Shown here piece by piece: positions 45,126 to 56,000 of a DNA stretch of 64,000 nucleotides; positions within the stretch are counted from its first letter, which is position 1, and each line of letters opens with the position of its first letter. The stretch lies in NCBI GenBank assembly GCA_019022495.1, contig JAFEKR010000007.1, forward strand, positions 2,232,001-2,296,000, written 5' to 3'. Under the pieces are notes generated by a model. That model saw only the letters and a program-made list of their open reading frames with translations. It was not told where the DNA came from and ran no database searches. Position numbers and translations under genes: made by a program. This DNA comes from Epichloe hybrida. Lineage: Eukaryota; Ascomycota; Sordariomycetes; Hypocreales; Clavicipitaceae.

Positions 45126-45870
45126 GTTGGATGGTGGTTCGACTGGGATAAGTAGAGTGGGGTTTTGAAGTGGTCGTCTGTCGCTTCTGATTGGGTGGTG
45201 AAGCTAGTGTTAGGTTGGTGAAGAAACAGAAAACAATGAACAGATGGAGACGTCGATTTTCGTCTCGGGGTATCAAAGGATAGATTCGATTGTGATTACG
45301 GTGGGTATAAGGTGTAGATTAAGACGTGAGATGAGGGTATAGTATAGAGAAGAAGAGAGACCCAAGCAGGAGAGGTGACGCGACGTCGAGAGGGGGGGCG
45401 CATGAAAGTGCTTATAAGCACAAGGAGCAAAACGGGGCGGGCAGATGCATCGGGAAATTGGCCATACATACTGGCCCATACATACGGACCGTACATACCT
45501 CCCAACAAGCCTCTCGTAGCTGGGCCGACAGTTTGGTTGGCAAAACCTTGATTTCGCAGGGAGCGCAGGGAGTGCAGGGAGCGCGAGCCGGACTAGTGAC
45601 GTTGAGCAGAGCTGGCCAGTACGTCATTGCCAAAGCAGCACCAATGATGTGCAGAACGGAGCTCCGTAGCCAGGGGGAAGGGAAGGTTCGCAATGCCAGC
45701 ACAAGTCGGACAGCAGGTAGCCGCGAGACTAGCGATGCTATCTATGTACGGAGTATGCTGGCTTGGAGACAGCAAGCGGCGTCCAATGTCTGGGGTGGCG
45801 CCCGGGCTCAGTAGACTTTGAGCAAAAACGGCAAGGCTTTGGAGGCCTGGAAGCCGGATCGGTGATCTGT

Positions 45871-45966
45871 GTGCACCCCAATGTACCACTGTGCACCCCA
45901 CTGTACACCCCACTGTACACCCCACTGTACACCCCACTGTACATCCCACTGTACACCCCACTGTAC
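45871..45966. repeat. 12-bp minisatellite (CTGTACACCCCA units)
   Basis: About seven to eight near-identical tandem units with occasional G/A changes. It is a multiple of three, so it gives apparent YTPL repeats in frames that I do not regard as genes. Confidence 0.85.
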
Positions 45967-46197
45967 GGATCACATACAGCAACTGTACATGAGGCTCAGG
46001 CTCCATCACAAAAGACGGGCCAGAGAAAGAATCCATACATGTACATAGCATATGTATGTGATGGATCGATGACAATAACGACAGTACTGCATTGGGCCCG
46101 CGCCTTCCGTGACAATGCTCTCTGCATCTTCCAATCCCATGCATATGCAATGCATACTATCAATAGATCATCAGCCCTGCCTCCAGAGCAACAGCGC

Positions 46198-46229
46198 TGA
46201 ATGTCTGAATGTCTGAATGTCTGAATGTC
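46198..46229. repeat. 8-bp tandem repeat (GAATGTCT)4
   Basis: Four consecutive identical GAATGTCT units, preceded by T. Intergenic. Confidence 0.85.
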
Positions 46230-48169
46230 TCGGCTCTTGGAATCAACTCTACCGGAAATCCAGAAATGTTTCCCCATGCGGTCCCCGCTGTCTCGCCTTT
46301 CCCATGGGACTGATTCTAGGTTGGCCATGATGATGATTCCAGAAGCTCGACGTGCTTGACTTTTTTTTTTCCCCGAAGCAGCTTGCGTTTACTGAGAATT
46401 GATGTCCTTTTGCAGCCATTCGGCATCCTGCCATCTACCTTGATTGACAGGATTCTACGGATCCGTACGGGAGGTTGTACCGAGTACAATGCAATGCAAT
46501 ACCAATAATACCAGACATGACTTGCCCTGCATGTACTGGGGGCCCCGATGGAGCTGGAATGGAGTCACCGGCAACCACCGTCCTGTGCTTGACGGCTTTC
46601 ACATGCCAACCATGTTTTCCCTTTTGCCCAACGTTTCACGATTTGACGAGTTTTTCTTTTCTTCAGGGGGGGGGAAGGGGGGAGGGGGGTGTCATGTTAT
46701 CAAAAAGGCCTGCAGTATCCGTCTCGTCAACTTATTCAACAAGATGCTCCCGTCTCCGAGGTCCAAGTGCTGACATTCACGATTTATTTAGCGCGGCATG
46801 TTTTTAAGATTGCAAGTTGTTCCACGGGGAAGAGGGAAGAGCAGACAAGACGGGACAAATTTTGTTTCCAAATGGTCGTCCATGACGTCAAGGACTCGTG
46901 GAGCTATCCTAGTCCAGCTGCAACCCTGTCGAGTGGCGCAGGCCAACACAAGTTCTTCCGTTCTTCATGCTTGTGGTGGGGGGGTCGAGCTTTTGTGTTC
47001 AAAAGGTTCGGTCGGCAATGATATTAGGCGTCATCTTAACGCAAAGGGAACTTCTCCGTGAAATTCCCTTTCTCAATGGCTGTGCATTACGGATTACTCT
47101 GATACCACAACGCGCAGTTGGCTAGCTTCGCGTCTCGACGTCATGTGCCACCCCCCCAAGGAAATGCCTCTCTGATCTACAAAGGCCATGGCCATGTGTA
47201 TTACTCGGTATTAATCCGTAGAACCTGCTAATAAACTGGCCAGCCGTTGTCCCCCAACAACAAATGATGGGGCGCTCGCAGGCAATCCCGGGTTCAGTCA
47301 TCACGTCAAAATCCAACAATCCCAATCGCCGCAACGTGTGGGGCTCCCAGTACAGCCGTGTTAACACGCATGGCATCATACCTTGGTCATTATTGTGCAA
47401 CCAAGTTCCACCGAAACAAGACAATGCCCGTCTGTCTGCGTGCGATGACGAACCACTGTTTTTTTTTTTTTTTTTTTTTTTTCTGTTCCGGCCAGATTTG
47501 CGCCGCATGGCTTGCCATTCTCGGCGATGCTACGCAAGCTCATGCCGGCATTGAGCCCGAAAACCACGTTCGACCAACGAACGGAACGCGCTTGGCAGAT
47601 GCCGTTTGTCATCGATGCATCTTGACGCTTTGGCTAAGCTTTGCCTTGATTTAGCACGCAGACCCTAACCACCCTGCTTGTGGCACCGGTTCTGACTTGT
47701 TGATGGCGTCTTGGCATGCCCCCCAGAAAGAAAACTCCCGGCATGTCTGACCATGTCTCGTGATTTTCCTACCCGGTCGGGTTTGAACAACATTCATTGA
47801 TGCCGTCTACATTTCACCACTAGGTCGCGTTTCGCCGGCGTCTCATCACAGTTTTGTCGTGTGTATGTATATATATTTGTCGCTCTGCTCCGAGGCTTGG
47901 GAACGGTTTGTTGTGTTCCTGGAAACAATTCAAAGCATCATCTGCGAATCACTGGAACAAACACTTATACCTCGGAAGCGCATTCGTGGTTCTGTGAATC
48001 ATCAAGTCGTAACGTATCAATTCGTATCTTTGCCAACGCCGCTCTAATGTAATCCCCTGTTCGTTCTCTTGGGCAAATGGAAAAGGAAGGAGAAATAAAA
48101 AGGAAAAAAAAAAAAAAAAGTCAGGACAGCAGTTACAGAGGAACCATCAGTCGCTCCGATTCCAATGCT

Positions 48170-49247
48170 CTACCCCGTCTTGGTCCCCAAGTCGTTGAAA
48201 AGCTTGGCTTTGATCTCTCCCGCCATCAGCCCAGACCTCTCCTTCGTCGCAATCAGGTTGGTATCATTTGCCAACTTCTCCAGGGCCTTGTCCCTTCCCA
48301 CGCTAGCCTGGCTCTGCCCCAGACTCTGCGCACCCCTGGTCCGCGCCAGGTTCGTCGTCATTTCCCTAATCTTGGAGCTCAGGTCGAGCATCTGCTTGCT
48401 TCCGTAGTCGCGGTTCGTCAGGAGAGGACTCTGGCTGAGCGTCTGCACCCAGTACTTGTGCCACAGCAGCTCCAGCAGATGAGTGTCCAGGGTGCTCTTG
48501 AAATGAGACACCTCGAGGCTGTAGTACCTGCTCGCGTGGGCGCCAAACTCGGCAGCCTTGGCCAGCGGGACGGCCTGGAACCCGTCCGACGACTCGGAGC
48601 CCGACTCCAGCTTGTGGGAGCCGGGGTAGGTGCGGAACGCTCCGATCTCGACCTTGCCGGCGCTGACGGTGCGATGGGGGTCAATGACGACCGCCAGGAA
48701 GGGATCCTGGAACTGCTGCTGCATGGCTTCCGTCTCGACGTCGATGCCGCTCAGCCAGCACCCGTAGCCGGGGTGGCTGTGGTACCACCCCACCACGTTC
48801 TCCTGCCTCCCCTGCGCGCGGCACAGGTCGAGGTATTCGACGATGTATTCGTTGGCCTCGTCCTGCACGTTGACCCGCGTCTCTGTTCCCTCGACGGGCA
48901 GCCTGAAGGCGTCGGTGACGATGAAGGTGTCGCCGTCGACGTAGCCCTGCATGAGGCCCATGATTTCCAGGTTGCCTCCCGACCGGGCGTGCATCGTCAT
49001 CTTGATGAGAGCCACGGCGCTGATCCGGACGTGCTTGAAGTAGTTGGGGTTCTGGGCCCATGGCCGAGCCTGCGCTGCTGACTTTTGGGCTTCGGGGTCG
49101 TAGTTGTAGAGTGCGTCGCGTTTCGGGTCGACCAGTTTGACGTGGTTGTCGAGCTCTGCAAAGATGAAATTAGGTTGGGAAACGGAACTCGGGGGGGGAC
49201 GGGGTGGTGGACTGGTCTTTACCCCAGGACCGGAGAGCCATCTCCAT
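48170..49247 (-). CDS. csn5: COP9 signalosome subunit 5 (deneddylase)
   Basis: Two exons (49247-49223 and 49155-48170; intron 49156-49222, 67 bp, GTAAAG...CAG) give 336 aa. The tiny first exon codes MEMALRSW and joins to ELDNHVKLVDPKRDALYNYD, the family's N-terminus. The MPN+/JAMM zinc metalloprotease motif is complete: E72 in LEIMG, then H134-S-H136 ... S144-x2-D147 in YHSHPGYGCWLSGID. The enzyme removes Nedd8 from cullins, so it tunes SCF-type ubiquitin ligases; in moulds the complex affects light response, development and secondary metabolism. Length and motifs are standard. The C-terminal helix needed for holoenzyme contact (LEKLANDTNLIATKERSGLM) is present. Confidence 0.97.
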
Positions 49248-51527
49248 GCTGATTTCTTTCCTCGGGAGCAAATCGCCGAGGTATTGTTGATGGAAGTTGG
49301 ACGAAGTTCTGGTTTCGGAGCAGTTCGACTCGAAATGCACCCCCCCGCTTGCCCTTCACTTTGGCGGGATTGGGGTTGGGTGGCAGCTTATCGATAAGAG
49401 CTTCCTTCACCTTGCCCCTGCTTGCCGGGCATATATTTGAAATGTCGATATCACGATGACTCGAGCGAAAAGTTCCCGACGGGTGGGTAGGTATAAATGA
49501 ACAACTCTTGAACAGGACAAAACAGGGTCGAGAAATGTCTTACTTGAAGTTACAAGTATCTGTGTCCGGAGCAGTCTGCATTCTTGCTACATGTCCGGGC
49601 CACGAAAACCACGTCAACCACGTCTTGCCCAGAAGAGAACGCAAATGGCCATCTTTGGGGCGGATATACCAAAACAAGCAGGGGATCATGTATTCATGAC
49701 TTTCTCTACTGGTCAAATTCTCATAGTCAGTATACAGAGCCCCCAGCACACCCACCTGCTGTCTCTGCAACACGGCCCCCGGCAGATTGAGGATGACGGG
49801 CCTTGCGAGTCGGAGCCAGAGACATTCGTGGTGTAGGTGCAAATGCCCATGGCTCATTCCAAGTCGTTGGTTCGATGCGTACCGAGTCTAACTTGAAAGC
49901 AGGCAAGCCCACGAAACGCTTTCCCAAAGCCTTGCCTCTTACTTTGTCGTGTGGCTCTTGTATTCGCCCCGGGATAGCCCAAGAGCAGCTAATAAGGTAC
50001 GTAAGCCACATGGTCGGTCATTTCGCCCAGAGATACGGATTACATACACTTCGTTCTCGGGGATGTGCAGCAGAGCTGGGACCGCAAGCAAAAGCTGAGT
50101 GTGAGGCCGGTCGGGGCTGCCCGCTCGTTTTTCGAAGAGCCTCTTGAATGGGATTCACCCGGTCTGGCTGACTACGTTGTTAAAACTCGAAGCCGTCACA
50201 GTCGAGTGCCTTGTCCATTTGGTGTCAGAATTCCCACCTTTCGGATGAACCGGACGCTGCTTACCATCAATGTGCGCTGCTTCGATGGAGGTTGGACACT
50301 TATTCATTACTGCGGTGCGATTTTGGGGGCGCCAAAATCTGCCGTGGCAGGAGTAGCTTCCGAGGACCATGTCGAACGCGCGCAACGCTTTCCAAGCGAA
50401 ATGGTAGCTAATGACTTGCCCCAGTATGTATAAGTAAGTGGCCAGTCGACTGCGCCTCTTTTTTTTTTTTTTTTTTTTTTTTTTCGTGCAACAGATCTGC
50501 AGCGCTGCATGGACTGAAACATGCAAGTTGATGAGGCGTCTAATACGTGGGAAGTCAAGGTGAATACACCGTGTCCATCCCGGTGATGGCAGATTTGCTC
50601 TGCATATATGTACGGACTAAAATAACAGCTAGGCTAAATAGCCAAGAACGGAGTGCGCACCCCTAACAGTAGCTGCGATAACTAATAAATGAACACATTA
50701 TATGCTCAACACGAAGCACAGATGGGTTTCTCCCGTTTCAGCCACACGAAAGAAGAACGATTCAATGACTGAGAATGACTGGCAGGAAGAAATGCAAGTT
50801 GATTGATTTGGTTTCTGCTTGAGGCTGTGTCCGTCGGCAAGAACTCACCTCGACCACTCCATGCCAGCTTTCTCTACAATCAACACTGGTTGATGAGTTG
50901 TCATGCGGATGCTGATTGATGAGTTGTCATGCTGATGCTGATTGATGAGTTGCCATGCTGATGCTGATTGTGAGTTGCCACGGTACACCCATAGGTTGGA
51001 TTCCCGCACTCGAAAAGGAGCCGACTGTGGCAACCACCATGCTTGATGAAGAGCGTCAAATACTCGACTTGTTTCCGCATGGTCCAGCATCAGCGAATCT
51101 AAATGGGGGTGTGGTAAAATGAAACCCAGCACCAGCCGTCCGAATACTCCAAAGGCTACTTTACTAACAAGACTAGGCATCGATGTAACACATGACCAAC
51201 AGGCGACCAACACACGACCAACACATCAACCACGGGACATGTAAATAGAAAAATCACATGGCGCAAAGAAACAAGAAAACAGTAGAACTGCGCATTCGCA
51301 ACCCCGCGTCAAAAGAACGCCCTGGCCGTCCCCTGCACCGCCAATGCTTATTGTTGCCCGTGGGGATCCCCGTGGGGATGTCGTCCATTTTCAAAAAAGG
51401 GCAGGTCACGCATGTATAATAGGTCCATGTCCACTCCCAAGGTTCCTGACAATGCGAAAGACCGGTCATTCATTTGCAGCTCGTTAGCAGATACCGAGGG
51501 ATACTTTGTGTGAAGTAAAAAGAAATC
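49248..51527. other. 2.3-kb intergenic region, no gene seen
   Basis: Divergent region between csn5 and a secreted-protein gene. It holds 26 T at 50459-50484 and a 26-bp minisatellite at about 50889-50980. Frames present are short and without motifs. Confidence 0.5.
50889..50980. repeat. 26-bp minisatellite
   Basis: About 3.5 tandem units of the form TTGATGAGTTGTCATGCTGA plus TGCTGA, with G/T and T/C differences between units. Intergenic. Confidence 0.8.
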
Positions 51528-52421
51528 ATGTTCAACGCCATACTCGCGTCCTGCCTCTTCTCCTGGGCGGCAGCCAATGTGCGATGATATTCAAACCCCC
51601 CCCCCCCCCCTTCTGACATTTCCAAACTAATCATATCCCCCCGTGCAGGCCATCCCAGTCTCCTCCAGTTCGGTACGCAACGAGCCCCCCGTCAATTCAT
51701 CGCCCCTTGGTGCGTTGCACAATGGCTGGCTCGACAAGACAACTCACTCCTCGCAGGACCAGGTCGACAGGAAGTACGTCTTCTCCGACACCCCGGGCGC
51801 GACCTGGGTCGGCGAAGCGCTCCCGGGACAGAACACGACCCTCCGGGGGACCATGCAGGAGATCAGGCGCGGCATCGAGGCCATCAACCCCGCGTCCGCG
51901 TACCTGAACGCGTCCGCCGAGGACCCGGAGGGGTTCCCGGAGGGGGGTTTTCTCGAGAAGCGATGGGTACGGAAGAGTCCCCCCCCGTCCGTGGAACTTG
52001 ATCGGCGAGATTTTAACCCGCGGCAGACCGAGAGCCACCACTGGTGCGGATTCGGCGACTGGGCCGACCGGGACGTCATCCGGGACGGCATAAGATGTAC
52101 GTCCTTTTTTGACCCGCCATCATCCCCCATCATCAATCCGGATGGTTGTGAGGGAAAAAAAAAAAAAAAAAAAAAAAAAAAACCGAACAAAGACTGACTA
52201 GCAGCAGACCTCCGCACCAAATACGACGGCCGAATGCAATGCGGCGCCAGCCCGGGATCCATAGGCCACGGGTCCTGCTCCCGCGTCAGCTGTGATCGAA
52301 ACGGGGGCATCTGGCTGTGCAACGACAACGATTTCCATCTCACCGTGCCGTGCAAGACGGTTGGCGCGGTGGCGGAGCGGTTGTGGACCCAGTGCTACCA
52401 GGTTTGTGGCGGGAAGCAGTT

Positions 52422-52459
<38 letters not shown>

Positions 52460-52677
52460 CCTGGTTTCCCGGTCTTCAGAGAGCTGACGTCGTTTGTCAC
52501 GGGTTGTAGATGGACGGAAGTGAAACATATGTCAAGGGACAGGTATGTTTTTTTTTTTTTTCTCTCCCCACCCACCATGGCGTGCATGGATGTCATCACA
52601 ACTTGGCGTTATTGACGCGTGAGTAGCTTTTTACTACGGAAAACTGGAACGTTATTATTCGAAAGACCGACTGCTAG
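51528..52677 (+). CDS. Secreted cysteine-containing protein, five exons
   Basis: Exons 51528-51578, 51649-52096, 52208-52401, 52510-52542 and 52627-52677 give 258 aa. The frame is continuous, and the final exon ends ENWNVIIRKTDC then TAG, matching the usual C-terminus (D/E-N-W-N-V-I-V) of a family of fungal secreted proteins. Residues 1-18 (MFNAILASCLFSWAAANA) are a signal peptide. The mature part has eight cysteines, in HHWCGFGDW, MQCGAS, GSCSRVSC, IWLCNDN, VPCKT, TQCY and TDC. The C-terminal 100 residues are the conserved portion; the N-terminal part is variable. Intron 2 ends GCAGCAG: the second AG gives the family-like GIRYLRTK, the first would insert one residue. Every intron carries a homopolymer (C15, A28, T36, T14). 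A host-interaction role is plausible but unproven. Confidence 0.75.
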
Positions 52678-53048
52678 GTGTCATGTAGCCTGTCGAGGAA
52701 CACGTTGTATCGATTCACATGAGACGGGGGACTGGTCGTGTTTCTGGCTGTTTGTGCCGATCAAGGAGGCGGATACGCAAGGACGCAAGACGAAGGGTTT
52801 GTGCATCATGACACGGTCGTGGTTGTATTTGCAAATTGGAGCTCGCTCAGCCTTGTAGTCAAGAGAATGGAATGGGCCCAGCTTACTCCGTACTTTCAAC
52901 ATGTATTGTTCACATTCGCCATCCAAAGTAGCTTCAGACAGATATTGTTTTTTTTTTTTTTTGGAACCAAGTAGACATACGACTTCTTCTTTTCTATATA
53001 CAATAGTCGCCACCGTGCCTTGCTCAAGAGTCAAGACTGTCTCCAAAC
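52678..53048. other. Convergent 3' intergenic region
   Basis: No gene; a T run of about 13 lies at 52949-52962. Confidence 0.5.
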
Positions 53049-56000
53049 TCATCCCTCCATCTCCTCATCTTCCTGCGCTGCAGCCTCGGCCTGTTTCCTG
53101 GCCTTGAACAGCGTGGCCCAGTCTTGAGCCTTGGCCATGACCCTGTCCTTGCCTTTGGGATCCAGCTTCTGCTCCCATGCCGCCCATCTGCGGAACCACT
53201 TCTCTGCTTGTTGGGGCTTCAGACCCTTCACACGAGTGCGGCGCTCAAACACATCTCTGACCGTGGTGGCATCTGCTTCGGGGCCGGCTACGCCCATCTC
53301 CAGGTCCAGCAGCTGGCTCCAGACGTCGCCCTTCTTGGGGTACGCGGCTAATAAGCCTTCAAACATTGTGCGGCCGCGTTCTGGCTCACCGTTGGACGAG
53401 CGGAACTCGAGGGCCGCGAACCGGCTGACGATGCTCTGATGATGATGCTTGTCAAGCTGTTGCATGGCCCGTGGGAGAAGTGCTCTTGCACGAGGTGGCT
53501 GGCCCAGGGTGACAAAGAGGAAGTGCGCGTAGTTTGTCCACACGTTGGGGGCTTTGGCACCAAACTTCTTCAGCATCGTTTCGAATAACTCATCGGCGAG
53601 CTTTTGCGTCTCAAGTTAGCATGTGTCGTTTTCTGTGCGGGCATTGCGATAGGGGAGGCAAAGAAGAAGAAGAAAAAAAAAAAAGGGAAAAAAAAAACTC
53701 ACCTTCAGCTTTTCAGATTGGATGTAGATACTCGCCAAGCGCTCATGAACCTCCTGCTCATCGTTATACTGACAGGCTCTTTTGAAAACTTCTTCAACAG
53801 TTTGTTTGGTTCCGTAGGCAACTTCCAAGTTGAGGTAAGCAACCCAGACATTGAGCTTCTCGGTTTCTTCCCGAATGTTGATGCTCTTGATGGCGCGCTC
53901 AGCTACCTCTCTCGCTTTGGGCAATTCGCTCACTTGCATTTGGAAGGCCATATACGCGATCCATAGCTCGGATGAGTCGGGTTGACCCAACAAAAGCCGC
54001 TCATAATCGCTAGACGTTTGAGGGCCGTGGGCGTCAAGTTCGGCAGTGCGATCGAGTTCGATCTCATCCTTTCTCCGCTTCTTCTTCTTCTTCTTCTTCT
54101 TTTTGTCACCTTCGTTCTGGTCTGGTTCCTCCTCGTCTTCTGAATCAGGTCCTGCTTCATCGAACGGATCGACAGACCATGCGCTCTTCTTCCCAAGACC
54201 CAAGCCACTGGACTTCTTTGCTGAGGCGTCCTTCATTTCCTCACCTTCTTCTTCCTCTTCCTCGTCCTCTTCCTCTTCTTCGTCTGAACCGTTGCCACTG
54301 TCATTGGCCAGGAGCTTCTCTAACAAGGCTTTTTGCTCGTCATCCAGTTCTTCGTCGTCGCTGCCCTCGTCTTCATCCTCCTCCTCCTCCTCCTCCTCCT
54401 CCTCCTCCTCGTCATCATCATCATCATCATCATCATCACCATTCAGGGCTACACCGGCGTCTGAATCATCCGAATCCATGGCTGTGTCTTCGTCGAAGAG
54501 AGAAGGCTTCAGACCAAAGCTGATCTTACGCTCTGCAGCCTTCACTTCGAGAACGAGGGCCTTGACAGCGTCGCGCTCCTTGTAGAGCTTGGTGGCATCT
54601 TTGACCGCTTGATCTGCCATTTGACTTCGGTGGCACAAGCCACTAACGTTGGTGGAGTTGTCCACAAGAATGAAAGCACCAAACTCTTCGACCTTTCGTA
54701 CTTTACCAGTGACAACTTGGCCCTCCTTGATGTCATTGTAAGTAATGAGCGGAACAAAGTCCTCGTCCACGACAGAAGACTTCAAGCTGAGTTCGACTTG
54801 CTTAAGCGCAGGGTCAACGGAAAGAACGCGGCCCCTCACAAGCTGGTCAATTTGAAATTGATCTTTCCACTCCTTCAAAAACCGATCGGAAAGATTGGAA
54901 ATTTTGACCAGGGCGGTAATGTACCCTCCTAGCAAAACAAACAGGCCCTTGTCTGATACGTTCTTGACAAACCCGCGAACAACATCGCCCGCAGCAATCT
55001 GTGACACGCTCGTGATCTCCTTGTCTGCAACAGGAAGTGTGGAACTCATGATGCGGGACGGGCGCATGGACAGTCTGAGCCTCTTGTTGCTGACGTCCAC
55101 GTCAACAATGGACACTCGTACAATCTGGTTCTTTTTATAGTTCAAGGTGTTGATATCGTCGTAGTCGTCGGCCATATCAGGCAGGTGGACAGGACCAGAA
55201 ACTATTTCACTGAGCTTGACCATAACTAGTCTTTCATTGACTTTGGTAATCTTGCCAGGCAGAACCATGTTCTGCTTCAACGACATCCAGTCAATTCCCT
55301 TGGACTCGGCGGAAGAGCGCGCCGATAAGTCGAGATGGTTTTTCTGACTGTCGACTGACGTGATTCTGACCCTGAGCGCTGATCCAATGGGGAAGTTTGC
55401 CTCCAGATCATTGAGAAGGGAGAGATCGTCAGACGCCTCCATCGCTGATACTCGACCTCGAACATCAGGTGACAGGTTGACCCAGAGGAATTGCGGCGTG
55501 ACATTGTTGACGTAGGCGATGTGAGAGTCGCCGACCTTCAGAAGCTCGAGCGAAAGAGGAGTAGGGTTGTCTGCTTCGACTTCGCTTCGCTTCGCCGTCA
55601 ACTCGAGGACAGAATGAGCTGAACGGTGAGTAAAGGGCAGGAATCGGTGGTCCTTGGCATCGTGAACACCGATTATTTTCGCCTTGATCTCCTGTTTCCT
55701 GCGGAACTTCTCGAGGGGGTCCTTGGGGTTTGTGATGTCTTCCCAGTTGTCGAAGACTTGGGAAACATCCACTCGGCCCTGAACTTGGCTGTCCACGAGC
55801 TGAACGTTGAGTTGGGTGTCCTTGATGGAAGTAATCTTTGCCAAGACAACGGTGCCGAAGCCTAGGCCATCGGCAGGGGCTGCCGACTTTTCTTTCGGCT
55901 GCTTGGCTGATGGACCATGAGAGGCTCCAGTGGCTGGGGCAACCATGATTCGGCGCAGGTCGTTGATCACTGAGATGACCTTGACCTCAATTGACTCGTA

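Larger units (their letters stand above)
45126..48169. other. 3-kb intergenic region with simple repeats, no gene seen
   Basis: Contains the promoter of the HAM1-like gene, a 12-bp minisatellite (45871-45966), a (GAATGTCT)4 run (about 46198-46229), a G-rich stretch (about 46665-46690), 24 T at 47459-47482 and about 17 A at 48102-48119. Frames on both strands are repeat-driven or short. No tRNA or other RNA gene was recognised. Confidence 0.5.

Noticed and set aside
45763..46200. Frames with YTPLYTPL repeats on the plus strand and GCTVGCTV repeats on the minus strand
   Set aside because: They arise from the 12-bp minisatellite, whose unit is a multiple of three; not genes.
49803..50147. 114-aa plus-strand frame
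   Set aside because: No motif and atypical composition; sits in a repeat-bearing intergenic region.
54046..54585. Plus-strand frame rich in Ser and Phe
   Set aside because: Antisense shadow of the acidic Asp/Glu runs of rrp5.
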